Origin: Ramlibacter sp.
Lineage (GTDB): Bacteria > Pseudomonadota > Gammaproteobacteria > Burkholderiales > Burkholderiaceae_C
Length of the DNA stretch: 34,972 bases
NCBI RefSeq assembly: GCF_028292805.1
Contig: NZ_JAQGLS010000165.1
Location: 1 to 34,972 of the forward strand
Direction of reading: 5' to 3'
Positions within the stretch are counted from its first letter, which is position 1. Every line of letters begins with the position of its first letter. The position numbers and the translations under genes were made by a program. Below, in pieces: positions 1 through 11,225 of the stretch. The notes beneath the pieces were generated by a model. It saw only the letters and a program-made list of their open reading frames with translations. It had not been told where the DNA came from and did not search any database.

Positions 1-433
1 GGAAGAAGACCCGTCCGATCAGGCTCAGAACGGGGTTGCCCAGGTAGCGGTGCAGGAACGGCATGGCGCCGGGTGCGATTCCGCCCTTGAAACGGTTGCC
101 CATGACCAGGTCGGCGCCGGCGCGCAGGCGGGCGAGGAACGGGTCCAGGCTGGAAAAATCGTAACTCTCGTCGCTGTCGCCCACGACGACGAAGCGGCCG
201 TTGGCGGACCGGATGCCGGCTGCAAGGGCGGCGCCATAGCCACGTTCGGGCACTTGGACGACGCGCGCGCCGGCTTCGCGGGCGAGCGATTGCGACCCAT
301 CGGTCGATCCGTTGTCGGCGACCACCACCTCACCGGTGATGCCGGAACAGGTCAGGAACGCCTTCGCTTGCGCGACGCACCGTGCGACGGTGCGGGCCTC
401 GTTGAGGCAGGGCATGAGGATGGTGAGTTCCAT
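1..433 (-). CDS. Family 2 glycosyltransferase (partial, C-terminus beyond window edge)
   Basis: Reverse-strand reading from ATG at 433: MELTILMPCLNEARTVARCV...GEVVVADNGSTDGSQSLAREAGARVVQVPERGYGAAL...VVVGDSDESYDF...; GT2 N-terminal fold, NGSTDGS and DSDxSYDF motifs. Confidence 0.85.
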   Translation of the reverse strand, partial: MELTILMPCLNEARTVARCVAQAKAFLTCSGITGEVVVADNGSTDGSQSLAREAGARVVQVPERGYGAALAAGIRSANGRFVVVGDSDESYDFSSLDPFLARLRAGADLVMGNRFKGGIAPGAMPFLHRYLGNPVLSLIGRVFF

Positions 434-443
434 GGGGAGGATG

Positions 444-471
444 AAAAAGGAGCGGCCGAGGCCGCTCCTTT
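444..471 (-). terminator. Rho-independent terminator downstream of pilA
   Basis: Minus strand reads AAAGGAGCGGC-CTCG-GCCGCTCCTTTTT: 11-bp stem, 4-nt loop, T-run; lies between pilA stop (516) and the GT2 start (433). Confidence 0.75.
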
Positions 472-515
472 AGACAGATCCTGGAGAAATCCGGCTCTGT
501 GTAGTGAGCTTACGC

Positions 516-986
516 TCAGCCGCCGCGGCAGGAGCCCGGCAGGTACTTCGACGGGATCGTCGTGCCCGTGCCACCGCAGATCCACTTGCCGATGGCCGTG
601 CCGATGGTCGGGGCGGTGCCGCCGGTCGCCGCTTGCGGGATCAGGGTCAGCTCCTTGCCGTCGACGTCGGAGCCAATGCCGGTGTTGGCCGTCACGGTGA
701 TCACGCCGGTGTCGCCCTTGGTGGCGACCTTGGTCACGTAACGGCTCACCGTCGACGTGGTGTTCTCGCAGCCGAAGCCGTTGTCCGAAGCCAGCGACGT
801 GGCGGACTGGAAGTACTCCGTGATCGAGGTGCGGCAGCCGGATGCGGCCAGGATCAGTTCAGAGACCTTGGCACGCTTGGTGTAGTCCTGGTAAGCGGGC
901 AGCGCGACGGCGGCCAGAATGCCGATGATCGCGACCACGATCATCAGTTCGATCAGGGTGAAACCCTTTTGCAGTTGACGCTTCAT
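516..986 (-). CDS. pilA: Type IV pilin, major pilin PilA-like
   Basis: [43 protein letters not shown]...; class III signal peptide/prepilin motif G|FTLIE, four Cys in the C-terminal part. GGAG upstream of ATG at 986. Confidence 0.95.
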   Translation of the reverse strand: MKRQLQKGFTLIELMIVVAIIGILAAVALPAYQDYTKRAKVSELILAASGCRTSITEYFQSATSLASDNGFGCENTTSTVSRYVTKVATKGDTGVITVTANTGIGSDVDGKELTLIPQAATGGTAPTIGTAIGKWICGGTGTTIPSKYLPGSCRGG

Positions 987-1025
987 GAAAAACTCCGGTT
1001 GTTGATGAGAAGAAGCAACCAGGTA

Positions 1026-1043
1026 GTGCAAGTGCTGTGCCAA
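1026..1043 (-). promoter_or_regulatory. Sigma-54 (-24/-12) promoter of pilA
   Basis: Minus strand TTGGCACAGCACTTGCAC matches TGGCAC-N5-TTGC(A); about 40 nt upstream of the pilA start. Confidence 0.85.
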
Positions 1044-1090
1044 GGCGTTTCGTGAACTTATCGGCACTTGCGGGGCGAAAACGGAGCCTG

Positions 1091-1130
1091 GCCTGACAGG
1101 CGTGTCGGACGTTCTGACAAACCTGTCAGA
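1091..1130 (-). promoter_or_regulatory. Candidate PilR-type enhancer (repeated TGTCAG / CTGACA elements)
   Basis: Minus strand TCTGACAGGTTTGTCAGAACGTCCGACACGCCTGTCAGG, upstream of the sigma-54 promoter; P. aeruginosa PilR sites are TGTC-based repeats. Confidence 0.45.
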
Positions 1131-1133
1131 CGC

Positions 1134-3539
1134 CTACTTGATGCAGACCGAGCGGACCTGCTTCAGGTCGGTCAGGCCCATCATGATCTTTTCCATGCCG
1201 TCCATCTTCAGCGTGCGCATTCCGCTGCCGACGGCCGACACGAAGATGTCGGCGACGCGGGCGCGCTCCTGGATCAGCTTCTTGACGTCTTCGTCGGCGA
1301 TCAGCAGCTCGTGCAGGCCGACCCGACCCTTGTAGCCCGTCTTGTTGCAGCTGTCGCAGCCGGCCGCGCGGTAGAACTTCAGCCGGCCCTCGCCGCCGCC
1401 ATACAGTTCGATCCAGCTTTCGAGAAGCTTTTGCTCCTCGCCGCGGCGGTCGACCTTCCAGACGGCGGTGTGCTGCAAGTCCTGCGCGTACTCGGCCAGG
1501 AAGGTGCGGATTTCGGCCTGGTCGGGAAAATAGCTTTCCTTGCAGTCGCACAGGCGCTTGGCCAGTCGCTGCGCCAGCATGCCGAGCAGCGCATCGGCGA
1601 AGTTGAACGGGTCCATGCCCATGTCCAGCAGGCGCGTGATGGACTCGGGCGCCGAGTTGGTGTGCAGCGTCGAGAACACCAAGTGCCCGGTGAGCGAGGC
1701 TTCCACGCCCATCGCCACGGTTTCCTTGTCGCGTGACTCGCCGACCATGATGATGTCCGGGTCGGCGCGCAGGAAGGCTCGCATCACCAGCGCGAAATCG
1801 ATGCCGGCCTTCTTGTTCACCTGCACCTGGCGCAAGCCCTTCTGGGTGATTTCCACCGGGTCTTCGGCCGTCCAGATCTTGGTGTCGGGCGTGTTCAGGA
1901 ACTTGAGCACCGAGTGCAGCGTCGTCGTCTTGCCGGAGCCGGTGGGGCCACAGACGTAGAACAGGCCGTAGGGCTTGCTGACCGTCTTTTCCAGGTTCAC
2001 CCGGTTGTGCGGCGTCAGCCCCAGCTTCTCCAGCGGGATCGGCTCGCCGGCCGCCAGGATCCGCATCACCACGTCCTCGACGCCGCCGGCCGACGGGATG
2101 GTGGCCACCCGCAGCTCGATGTCCAGGGGGCCGTACTTCTTGAACTTGATCTTGCCGTCCTGCGGCTTGCGCTTTTCGGAGATGTCCAGGTCGCACATGA
2201 TCTTCAGCCGGGTGACCATCGCCTGGCGAAAGTGCGAGGGCACCTCGATGTAGGGGATCAGCGAGCCGTCGATGCGAAACCGGATCCCGGTCTTGGCCTT
2301 GCCTGGCAATGGCTCGATGTGGATGTCCGAGGCGCGCTGGTTGTAGGCGTCGACGATGATGCGGTTGACGAACTTGACCAGCTCGTTGTCGGCGGCGGCC
2401 GATTCGAGCGAGCCTTCCTCGGCCTCGTCGTCCATCGGGCCGCTCAGGTCGGCCAGCATGTCCTCGACCGAGTCGCCCGCGTCGATCGCGCCCCACAGCT
2501 GCGCCACCGTCTCCTCGAAGTCGGCCTGCGTCGTCACGCGCCAGGCGAACTTGCTGGTGCGCGGGAAGATCTGCGGCAGGATGCGCGAGTTGCGCACCGC
2601 CTCCGGGTCGACGCACATCACCACCAGACCGTCCGGGGACTCCTCCAGCGGCACCCAGCCCTGCTCGGTGATGAAATCGCGCTTGAGCGCGCCCACCAGC
2701 GCCTCCAGGCGGATGCGGCCGCTGTTGAACGGCTCGTACGGCACGCCGAAGAACTTCGACAGCGACGGGCCGATCTGCGCTGCCCGGATCGAATAGTCCG
2801 CCATCAGCACGCGCTCGACCGGCTGCGCCGCTTCGCGCGCCTTCTTCACCGCCCGCACCAGCTCGTCCGGCGTCATCACGCCGTCCGCCACCAGGCCGTC
2901 GTACTTGGTCGCCTTGCGGCGGGCGCCGTCCTCGGCCCGCTGCATGCGCTGGCGGATCGCCGTGGCCAGCGTCTTGCACAGCTGGGTGGCGCCTTCGAGC
3001 TCGAGGTCGCCGAACGGCTGGTCGCTCTTGTTGTTGATGACCTGCAGCACGCCGTGCAGCACCTCGCCGTCGAGGATGGGCAGCACCAGCATCTGCTTGG
3101 TGCGGTAACCCGAGCGCTTGTCGACTTCCTGCAGGAAGGTCAGGGCCCGGTGGATCCGCTTGAGGGCCTCGTCGTCGTAGACGTCGGCGATGTTGACCAG
3201 CTGCCGTGCCATCGCGACGTAGCCCGCGATCGACTGCGGGCTGATCGGCAGCTTCAGGTCGCGGCTGGTGTTCAGGCCGGTCTTGACCTTGGAGATGATG
3301 GCGCTGCGGTCTTCGTTGATCGCGTACAGCGTCAGGCGGTCGGCGTTGAACAGCTTGCAGATGTCCTGGCTGGACTCAAGCATGATCTCCGCGATGTCTT
3401 CGGTGGCGTGGATCCTGGTGGTGACGGCCTGCAGCTGGCGGTAGAACAGCGCCTCGAACAAGACGCCGCGCTTGTCCGGCGGCAGCTGCTGCGAATTGAG
3501 GAATTCCTCCTCGGTATCGCGTTTCAGAACTGCGCTCAC
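1134..3539 (-). CDS. GAF-domain-containing GspE/PulE/PilB-family secretion/pilus ATPase
   Basis: 801 aa; N-terminal GAF-like region, MshEN-like middle, Walker A GPTGSGKTTTLH, Walker B-like DPDIIMVGESRD, FSTLHTN, C-terminal Zn-type cysteines (CDC...GCDSCNKTGYKGR). GTG start at 3539. Confidence 0.9.
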   Translation of the reverse strand: MSAVLKRDTEEEFLNSQQLPPDKRGVLFEALFYRQLQAVTTRIHATEDIAEIMLESSQDICKLFNADRLTLYAINEDRSAIISKVKTGLNTSRDLKLPISPQSIAGYVAMARQLVNIADVYDDEALKRIHRALTFLQEVDKRSGYRTKQMLVLPILDGEVLHGVLQVINNKSDQPFGDLELEGATQLCKTLATAIRQRMQRAEDGARRKATKYDGLVADGVMTPDELVRAVKKAREAAQPVERVLMADYSIRAAQIGPSLSKFFGVPYEPFNSGRIRLEALVGALKRDFITEQGWVPLEESPDGLVVMCVDPEAVRNSRILPQIFPRTSKFAWRVTTQADFEETVAQLWGAIDAGDSVEDMLADLSGPMDDEAEEGSLESAAADNELVKFVNRIIVDAYNQRASDIHIEPLPGKAKTGIRFRIDGSLIPYIEVPSHFRQAMVTRLKIMCDLDISEKRKPQDGKIKFKKYGPLDIELRVATIPSAGGVEDVVMRILAAGEPIPLEKLGLTPHNRVNLEKTVSKPYGLFYVCGPTGSGKTTTLHSVLKFLNTPDTKIWTAEDPVEITQKGLRQVQVNKKAGIDFALVMRAFLRADPDIIMVGESRDKETVAMGVEASLTGHLVFSTLHTNSAPESITRLLDMGMDPFNFADALLGMLAQRLAKRLCDCKESYFPDQAEIRTFLAEYAQDLQHTAVWKVDRRGEEQKLLESWIELYGGGEGRLKFYRAAGCDSCNKTGYKGRVGLHELLIADEDVKKLIQERARVADIFVSAVGSGMRTLKMDGMEKIMMGLTDLKQVRSVCIK

Positions 3540-4327
3540 AGCTCGAATTCCTGTCCCGCGCGCAGCCAGCGGATGTCATGCGTCACGTTGAGGCCGAAGG
3601 GTTGCGTCTGGTCGAACTTCTGGATCTCCGCCATGATCAGTTCGGTTTCGGCCGGCTTGGTGTGCGTGATGTAGATCGGGAACAGCCTGCCCTTGTCGAT
3701 GCAATCGAGCTCCTCGGCCAGCGCCAGCGGCGACAGGTGCAGGCTGCGGTGGGCCAGGTCCTGCTCGCGGTTGCTGAAGGCCGTCTCGATCACCAGCGCG
3801 GCGACGTCCATCTGGTTCAGGCGGCGCCAGAACGCCGGGTTGCGTTCGGTGTCGCCAGTGAACACCCAGGCGCCGTCGGCGCCGCTGACGGCATAGCCGC
3901 AGGCCGGCACCGTGTGCACGGCCGGCAGCACCTCGATGGTCTTGCCGTTCAACTCCAGCAGCTGGCCCACCTGGATTTCGTGGAAGCTGATGAACGGCGA
4001 ATGCGGCGACGGGATCCGGCTGAAGTCGGGCCAGATCACGTTGTTGAAGATGTGCGCCTGCAGCGCCGCGATGGTCCCGGGCAGGGCCGAGATGCGGATC
4101 GGCGCGGTCAGTTGCGAGGCGACGGCGTCGATCATCAGGGGCAGCGCCGCGATGTGGTCGAGGTGGGAGTGCGTCAGCAGCACGTGCCGGATGCGGCGCA
4201 TCTCGTCGAGCGTGAGGTCCCCCACGCCGGTGCCGGCGTCGACCAGCACGTCATCGCCCACCAGGAAGGACGTGGTCCTGCAGTCCTTGGCGATCGCGCC
4301 GGAACAACCCAGCACACGCACCTTCAT
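3536..4327 (-). CDS. Metallo-beta-lactamase-fold hydrolase, class II cyclic-nucleotide phosphodiesterase-like
   Basis: MKVRVLGCSGAIAKDCRTTSFLVGDDVLVDAGTG...THSHLDHIAALP...HTVPACGYAV...FTGDTERNP...THTKP; HxHLDH motif. TGA stop overlaps the downstream GTG start (GTGA). Confidence 0.8.
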   Translation of the reverse strand: MKVRVLGCSGAIAKDCRTTSFLVGDDVLVDAGTGVGDLTLDEMRRIRHVLLTHSHLDHIAALPLMIDAVASQLTAPIRISALPGTIAALQAHIFNNVIWPDFSRIPSPHSPFISFHEIQVGQLLELNGKTIEVLPAVHTVPACGYAVSGADGAWVFTGDTERNPAFWRRLNQMDVAALVIETAFSNREQDLAHRSLHLSPLALAEELDCIDKGRLFPIYITHTKPAETELIMAEIQKFDQTQPFGLNVTHDIRWLRAGQEFEL

Positions 4328-4333
4328 GGGATC

Positions 4334-4412
4334 AGCCTCGACCGAGCCGCCGCAAGGAGGCTGAAGCCCCCCCGGGAGGCAGCGAACGCGTGTGAGCGTG
4401 GGGGCTCATTTC
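4334..4412. repeat. Intergenic REP-like GC-rich palindromic element
   Basis: GCCGCCGCAAGGAGGCTGAAGCCCCCCCGGGAGGCAGCGAACGCGTGTGAGCGTGGGGGCTCATTTCAG; internal AGCCCCC...GGGGGCT and AGGCTGAA.../TTTCAGCCT inverted repeats in a non-coding gap. Confidence 0.5.
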
Positions 4413-4423
4413 AGCCTTTTGGT

Positions 4424-6667
4424 TTATTTCGTCTCGAAGTTGGTCGCGCCGTCCCAGGTGGGGTCGAATGGCAGCAATCTCATCGAGGCTACACGTTCGG
4501 CGTACAGCTCGTAAAGGTATTTTTTGGCGTTCAGGCGTTGCAGGTTGAGCATGTACAGATCGCACTGTTCCCACTCCTGGTTCCGGTAAGCCTTCAGGAA
4601 AGCCGCCCAGGTGCGCAACTGGTCGCCCAGGGCCTTGTCCATGCCTTCGGCCGGCGCCAGCGGAGTGAAGATGCCCACCGCCTGCTCCTTGCCCTTGACC
4701 CGCACCCGGTCCAGTTCCTGCCAGACGAATTCCGGCGCCGCCTTGCGGGCCGTCTCGCTGGCCACGATTTCCACACCGTACGCCTTGGACAGCCCCTCGA
4801 GCCGGGAGCCGAGGTTGACCGCGTCGCCGATCACCGTGTAGCTGCGGCGAATGTCCGAGCCCATGTCGCCCACGCACATGGTGCCGGTGTTCAGCCCGAT
4901 GCCGACCCCGATCTCCGGCAGCCCCTTGGCGCGGTGCTCCTCGTTGATCTGCCGCATCGCCTCGGACATCTGCATCGCGCACTTGGTGGCCAGCGCCGCG
5001 TGCCCGGGGGTCTCCACCGGCGCTCCCCAGAAGGCCATGACACAGTCGCCCATGTACTTGTCGATGGTGCCGCGGTTGGAGCGGATCAGGCCCGTCAGCC
5101 GGCTGAACACCGAGTTGAGCAGCTCCTGCAGCTGCGTCGGCTCCATTCGCTCGGACATCTTGGTAAAGCCGCGCATGTCGCAGAACATCACTGTCAGCTC
5201 CTTGCTGGCCGCCTTCATGCTGTAGCTGTCGGGGTCCTTGACCATCTCGTCGACCAGCTCCGGCGGCACGTAGGTGCCGAACAGGTTGGCCAGATCGCGC
5301 TTGTGGCGGCTCTCCACGAAGTAGCCGTAACTCATGTTCAGGGCGAAGGCCAGGCCCGCCATCGCCAGCGCCGAGGCCAGCGGCAGCACCAGCCCCTGCC
5401 CCAGGAACAGGTAGAAGTTCAGCGCCACCACCAGGGCCACGACGCCGGCGCTGACCAGCACGGCGACGCTGGCGGACAGCAGCGGCAACGAGAACGCCAG
5501 CGCCAGGCCGGCCGCCAGCAGCAGCGCCACTTCGTAGCCGATCGCGTAGTCCGGCTTGACCAACACCTTGCCGTCCAGCAGCGCGGAGATCACGTTGGCG
5601 TGCGTCTCCACCCCGGGATAGGTTTCGCCCACCGGCGTCACCCGCAGATCGAGCAGGCCGGGCGCGGTGGTGCCCACCAGCACGATCTTGTCCTTCAGGC
5701 TGCCGGCGGGCAGCCGCTTGGCCAGCACGTCGGTCGCCGAGACGTAGCGAAACGAGCCGCCGCCGGCGCCGCCCGGGCCGCGGTACGGCACCAGCGCCGC
5801 CACCCGGTCGTCGACCGGGATGGAGAGCGATTTGCCGCCCAGGCGCAGGTCGATGCTTTCCAGCCCGGTGTAGCCACGCCCGGAGATCCCTTCCCTGGGA
5901 AAGCCCGGATGGACCGTCGGCATGCCCATCATCGCCCGGTACATGGCCAGCGACAGGGCCTCGTAGAAGGCGCCCTTGTACTCGGCCACCAGCGGGATCG
6001 AGCGCACCTTGCCGTCGCCGTCGGTGATCGAGTTGAAGTAGCCCGCCAGCGGCGCCGCGCCGGCGATCTGCCCGATGTTGGAGCCGAAGCCGTTCCAGCT
6101 GGTGAAGGCGATGCGGCGCCCTTGCAGGCTCTCGCGCGTCATCACCGGCGCCGGCAGCACGCCGTTGGTGCGGCCTTCGCGATCGCTGGTGAAGTAGTAG
6201 CCCAGGACGACCGGACGCTGTTGCAGCGCCCGGGCAAAGGTGGCGTCGTAGTCCAGGCTGGCCTGCAGCCGCGCGAGGCGCTCGCCGAAGCCGGGCGCGT
6301 CCTTGAGTTCGCCCTGCGCCAGCTGCCGCAGGCGCTTGAGGCCCGAGCTTTCGTCGGGCTCGGCGAACACCACGTCGAAGCCGAGCAGCGCCACCTGCTG
6401 GCGGTCGAACAGTTCGTCCACCAGCTGCGCCAGCCGGTTGCGGGCCCAGGGCCAGCGGCCGACCTCGGACAGGCTCTTTTCGTCGATGTCGACGATCACC
6501 ACGCGCTCGTCCAGCGTCCTGGGCATGGTCGCCCGCAGTCGGCCGTCGTAGATGATGTCGTCGAGCCGCTGCAGCACGCCGATGGGCAGCACGTTGATCG
6601 CGTGCAGCAACGCGAACACCAGCGGCACCAGGGTGATCGCGATGCGTGACCAGTGTCTGGAAAGCAA
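4424..6667 (-). CDS. CHASE2-domain class III adenylate/guanylate cyclase
   Basis: 747 aa; CHASE2 pattern VVIVDIDEKSLSEVGRWPWARNRLAQLVDEL, several TM segments, cyclase domain ELTVMFCDMRGFT...DKYMGDCVMAFWGAP...RRSYTVIGDAVNLGSRLE. TTG start at 6667 is tentative. Confidence 0.92.
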   Translation of the reverse strand: MLSRHWSRIAITLVPLVFALLHAINVLPIGVLQRLDDIIYDGRLRATMPRTLDERVVIVDIDEKSLSEVGRWPWARNRLAQLVDELFDRQQVALLGFDVVFAEPDESSGLKRLRQLAQGELKDAPGFGERLARLQASLDYDATFARALQQRPVVLGYYFTSDREGRTNGVLPAPVMTRESLQGRRIAFTSWNGFGSNIGQIAGAAPLAGYFNSITDGDGKVRSIPLVAEYKGAFYEALSLAMYRAMMGMPTVHPGFPREGISGRGYTGLESIDLRLGGKSLSIPVDDRVAALVPYRGPGGAGGGSFRYVSATDVLAKRLPAGSLKDKIVLVGTTAPGLLDLRVTPVGETYPGVETHANVISALLDGKVLVKPDYAIGYEVALLLAAGLALAFSLPLLSASVAVLVSAGVVALVVALNFYLFLGQGLVLPLASALAMAGLAFALNMSYGYFVESRHKRDLANLFGTYVPPELVDEMVKDPDSYSMKAASKELTVMFCDMRGFTKMSERMEPTQLQELLNSVFSRLTGLIRSNRGTIDKYMGDCVMAFWGAPVETPGHAALATKCAMQMSEAMRQINEEHRAKGLPEIGVGIGLNTGTMCVGDMGSDIRRSYTVIGDAVNLGSRLEGLSKAYGVEIVASETARKAAPEFVWQELDRVRVKGKEQAVGIFTPLAPAEGMDKALGDQLRTWAAFLKAYRNQEWEQCDLYMLNLQRLNAKKYLYELYAERVASMRLLPFDPTWDGATNFETK

Positions 6668-6712
6668 GTTCAGCTTGGCAAACTCGTGGCGAGCGGCGCC
6701 GCGCCGCGGCGG

Positions 6713-7405
6713 TCAGTCGACCTGGAGGAACTGCATCTGGGTGCCGGCCAGCTCCAGCATGTCCCCGTCCTTGAGGATCACCGGTTCGGGGCCGATGGCG
6801 GCACCGTTCAGCGTGGGCTTGTTGGAGCCTTCGACATGGGCGACCACGAAGCCGTGCGAGCGCCTGGTGATGGCGGCGACCGCCACCCCCGGCTTGCCGA
6901 TGGTGGTGACCACCTTGACCAGCGGCACCTCGCGGCCGGCCGCGGCCCCGGACAGCACCTTGATGCTGGCATGGTGGGCGGCGTCGGCGCCCACCATCAC
7001 GGTGGCCGACGGCATGCCGGCCGCGGCGACAATGCCAGGCACCGGGGCGGCCGGTTTCGGCATCGGCGGCACCATTCCCGCCTTCATGATCATGGTCTTT
7101 TCGAACGTGGCGCCCGGCACCTCGTTGATGAACTTGATCTTGTATTTGCCGATCTCGACCGTGTCGTTGTTCTGCAACAGCTGCTTCTTCACGGCCTTGC
7201 CGTTGACGTAAGTGCCGTTGGTGCTGTTCAGGTCTTCGAGGTAGACCTCGTTGCCGGTCAGCTGCAGCACCGCGTGCTCGCCGCTCACCGCGAGGTTGTC
7301 GATGACGATGTCGTTGTACGGCCGGCGCCCCAGCGTCGTGCGGTCCTTCGTCAGCTGAACTTCCTTGATGACGACACCGTCGATCGAAACGATCATTTTC
7401 GGCAT
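6713..7405 (-). CDS. FHA-domain protein (two FHA-like halves)
   Basis: TTLGRRPYNDIVIDNLAVSGEHAVLQL...LEDLNSTNGTYVNG; second half VVTTIGKPGVAVAAITRRSHGFVVAHVEGSNKPTLNGAAIG...LKDGDMLELAGTQMQFL. AGGAG before ATG at 7405. Confidence 0.9.
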   Translation of the reverse strand: MPKMIVSIDGVVIKEVQLTKDRTTLGRRPYNDIVIDNLAVSGEHAVLQLTGNEVYLEDLNSTNGTYVNGKAVKKQLLQNNDTVEIGKYKIKFINEVPGATFEKTMIMKAGMVPPMPKPAAPVPGIVAAAGMPSATVMVGADAAHHASIKVLSGAAAGREVPLVKVVTTIGKPGVAVAAITRRSHGFVVAHVEGSNKPTLNGAAIGPEPVILKDGDMLELAGTQMQFLQVD

Positions 7406-7454
7406 GGTCGACTCCTGTTGTGAATGCAAGACCGCTTGACCCGTAGCCCGGGAA

Positions 7455-8240
7455 CTATTGACCCAGCCAGCGCGAGATCAATCCGCGCTTCCTGGTGCCG
7501 CTGTTGGCCAGGGCCAGCAGCACCGAGATGTTGTCCCGGCCTCCATTGGCGTTGGCGCCGTCCACCAGCTGCACCGCTTTCTCCTCCAGCGTGCCGGGTG
7601 CCGCCAGGATGCGCGCGATCGCGCCATCGTCGAGCATATCCGACAGGCCATCCGAACACATGAGATACAGATCGCCGGGCTCCACGCGGTGCTCGTTGAC
7701 CTCCAGCAGGACGGCGTCCTCGACCCCCAGCGCCCGTGTCACCAGGTTTTTGTTGGTCGAGGTGGCCGCCTGCTCCGGCGTGATCAGCCCGGCGTCCATC
7801 TGCTCTTGCAGCAGCGAATGGTCCTTGGTGATCTGGTCGAGCGCGCCGGCGCGCAGGCGATAGCAGCGGGAGTCGCCGATGTGCCCCAGCATCAGCCGGC
7901 CGTCCTGGAACACGCCCACCACCAAGGTGGTGCCCATGCCGCTGTACTGCGGGTTGGAATTGGCGGCGTTGAAGATCGAGCGGTTGGCGTTGTCGACGCA
8001 GATCTCCATCGCCCGGCGCACTTCGCGGCCGTTGGCGTGCCGGCCGGCCTGCGCCAGCCAGCGCCCGAGTTCCGACTTGATGAAGGTCGTGGCCATGCCG
8101 CTGGCGATCTCGCCGGCGTTGTAGCCACCCATGCCGTCCGCCAGAATGCCCAGGCGGGTCGGCTCGTCGAAGGTGACGGAATCCTCGTTGTTTTCGCGGG
8201 CAAGTCCGGGATCGGTGCGGAGGCAAAACTCGTAGTTCAT
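7455..8240 (-). CDS. PP2C-family Ser/Thr protein phosphatase
   Basis: DPGLARENNEDSV...ILADGMGGYNAGEIAS...GMGTTLVVG...HIGDSRCYRLR...DHSLLQEQM...LMCSDGLSDML...GGRDNISVLL; canonical PP2C motifs. Confidence 0.95.
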   Translation of the reverse strand: MNYEFCLRTDPGLARENNEDSVTFDEPTRLGILADGMGGYNAGEIASGMATTFIKSELGRWLAQAGRHANGREVRRAMEICVDNANRSIFNAANSNPQYSGMGTTLVVGVFQDGRLMLGHIGDSRCYRLRAGALDQITKDHSLLQEQMDAGLITPEQAATSTNKNLVTRALGVEDAVLLEVNEHRVEPGDLYLMCSDGLSDMLDDGAIARILAAPGTLEEKAVQLVDGANANGGRDNISVLLALANSGTRKRGLISRWLGQ

Positions 8241-8250
8241 AGTTCGCGGG

Positions 8251-11100
<2,850 letters not shown>

Positions 11101-11225
11101 GCATGCCCGCGCCGCCTGGGTCAGGGGCGCGGGCCACTTGCGTTGACGGTAGCAGAGGCCCTCGCCACGGACAAGCTACTTTGCCCCGGACCTTCTACTT
11201 TTTGTTGCAAATCCGCGAGACAGGC

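Noticed and set aside
1126-2979. 617-aa minus-strand ORF overlapping the GspE-like gene
   Set aside because: Alternative frame of the same ATPase gene, Gly/Arg/Ala-rich, no coherent motifs.
3578-6649. 1023-aa plus-strand ORF
   Set aside because: Antisense to the MBL and cyclase genes; low-complexity His/Arg/Gln/Val-rich shadow translation typical of high-GC antisense frames.
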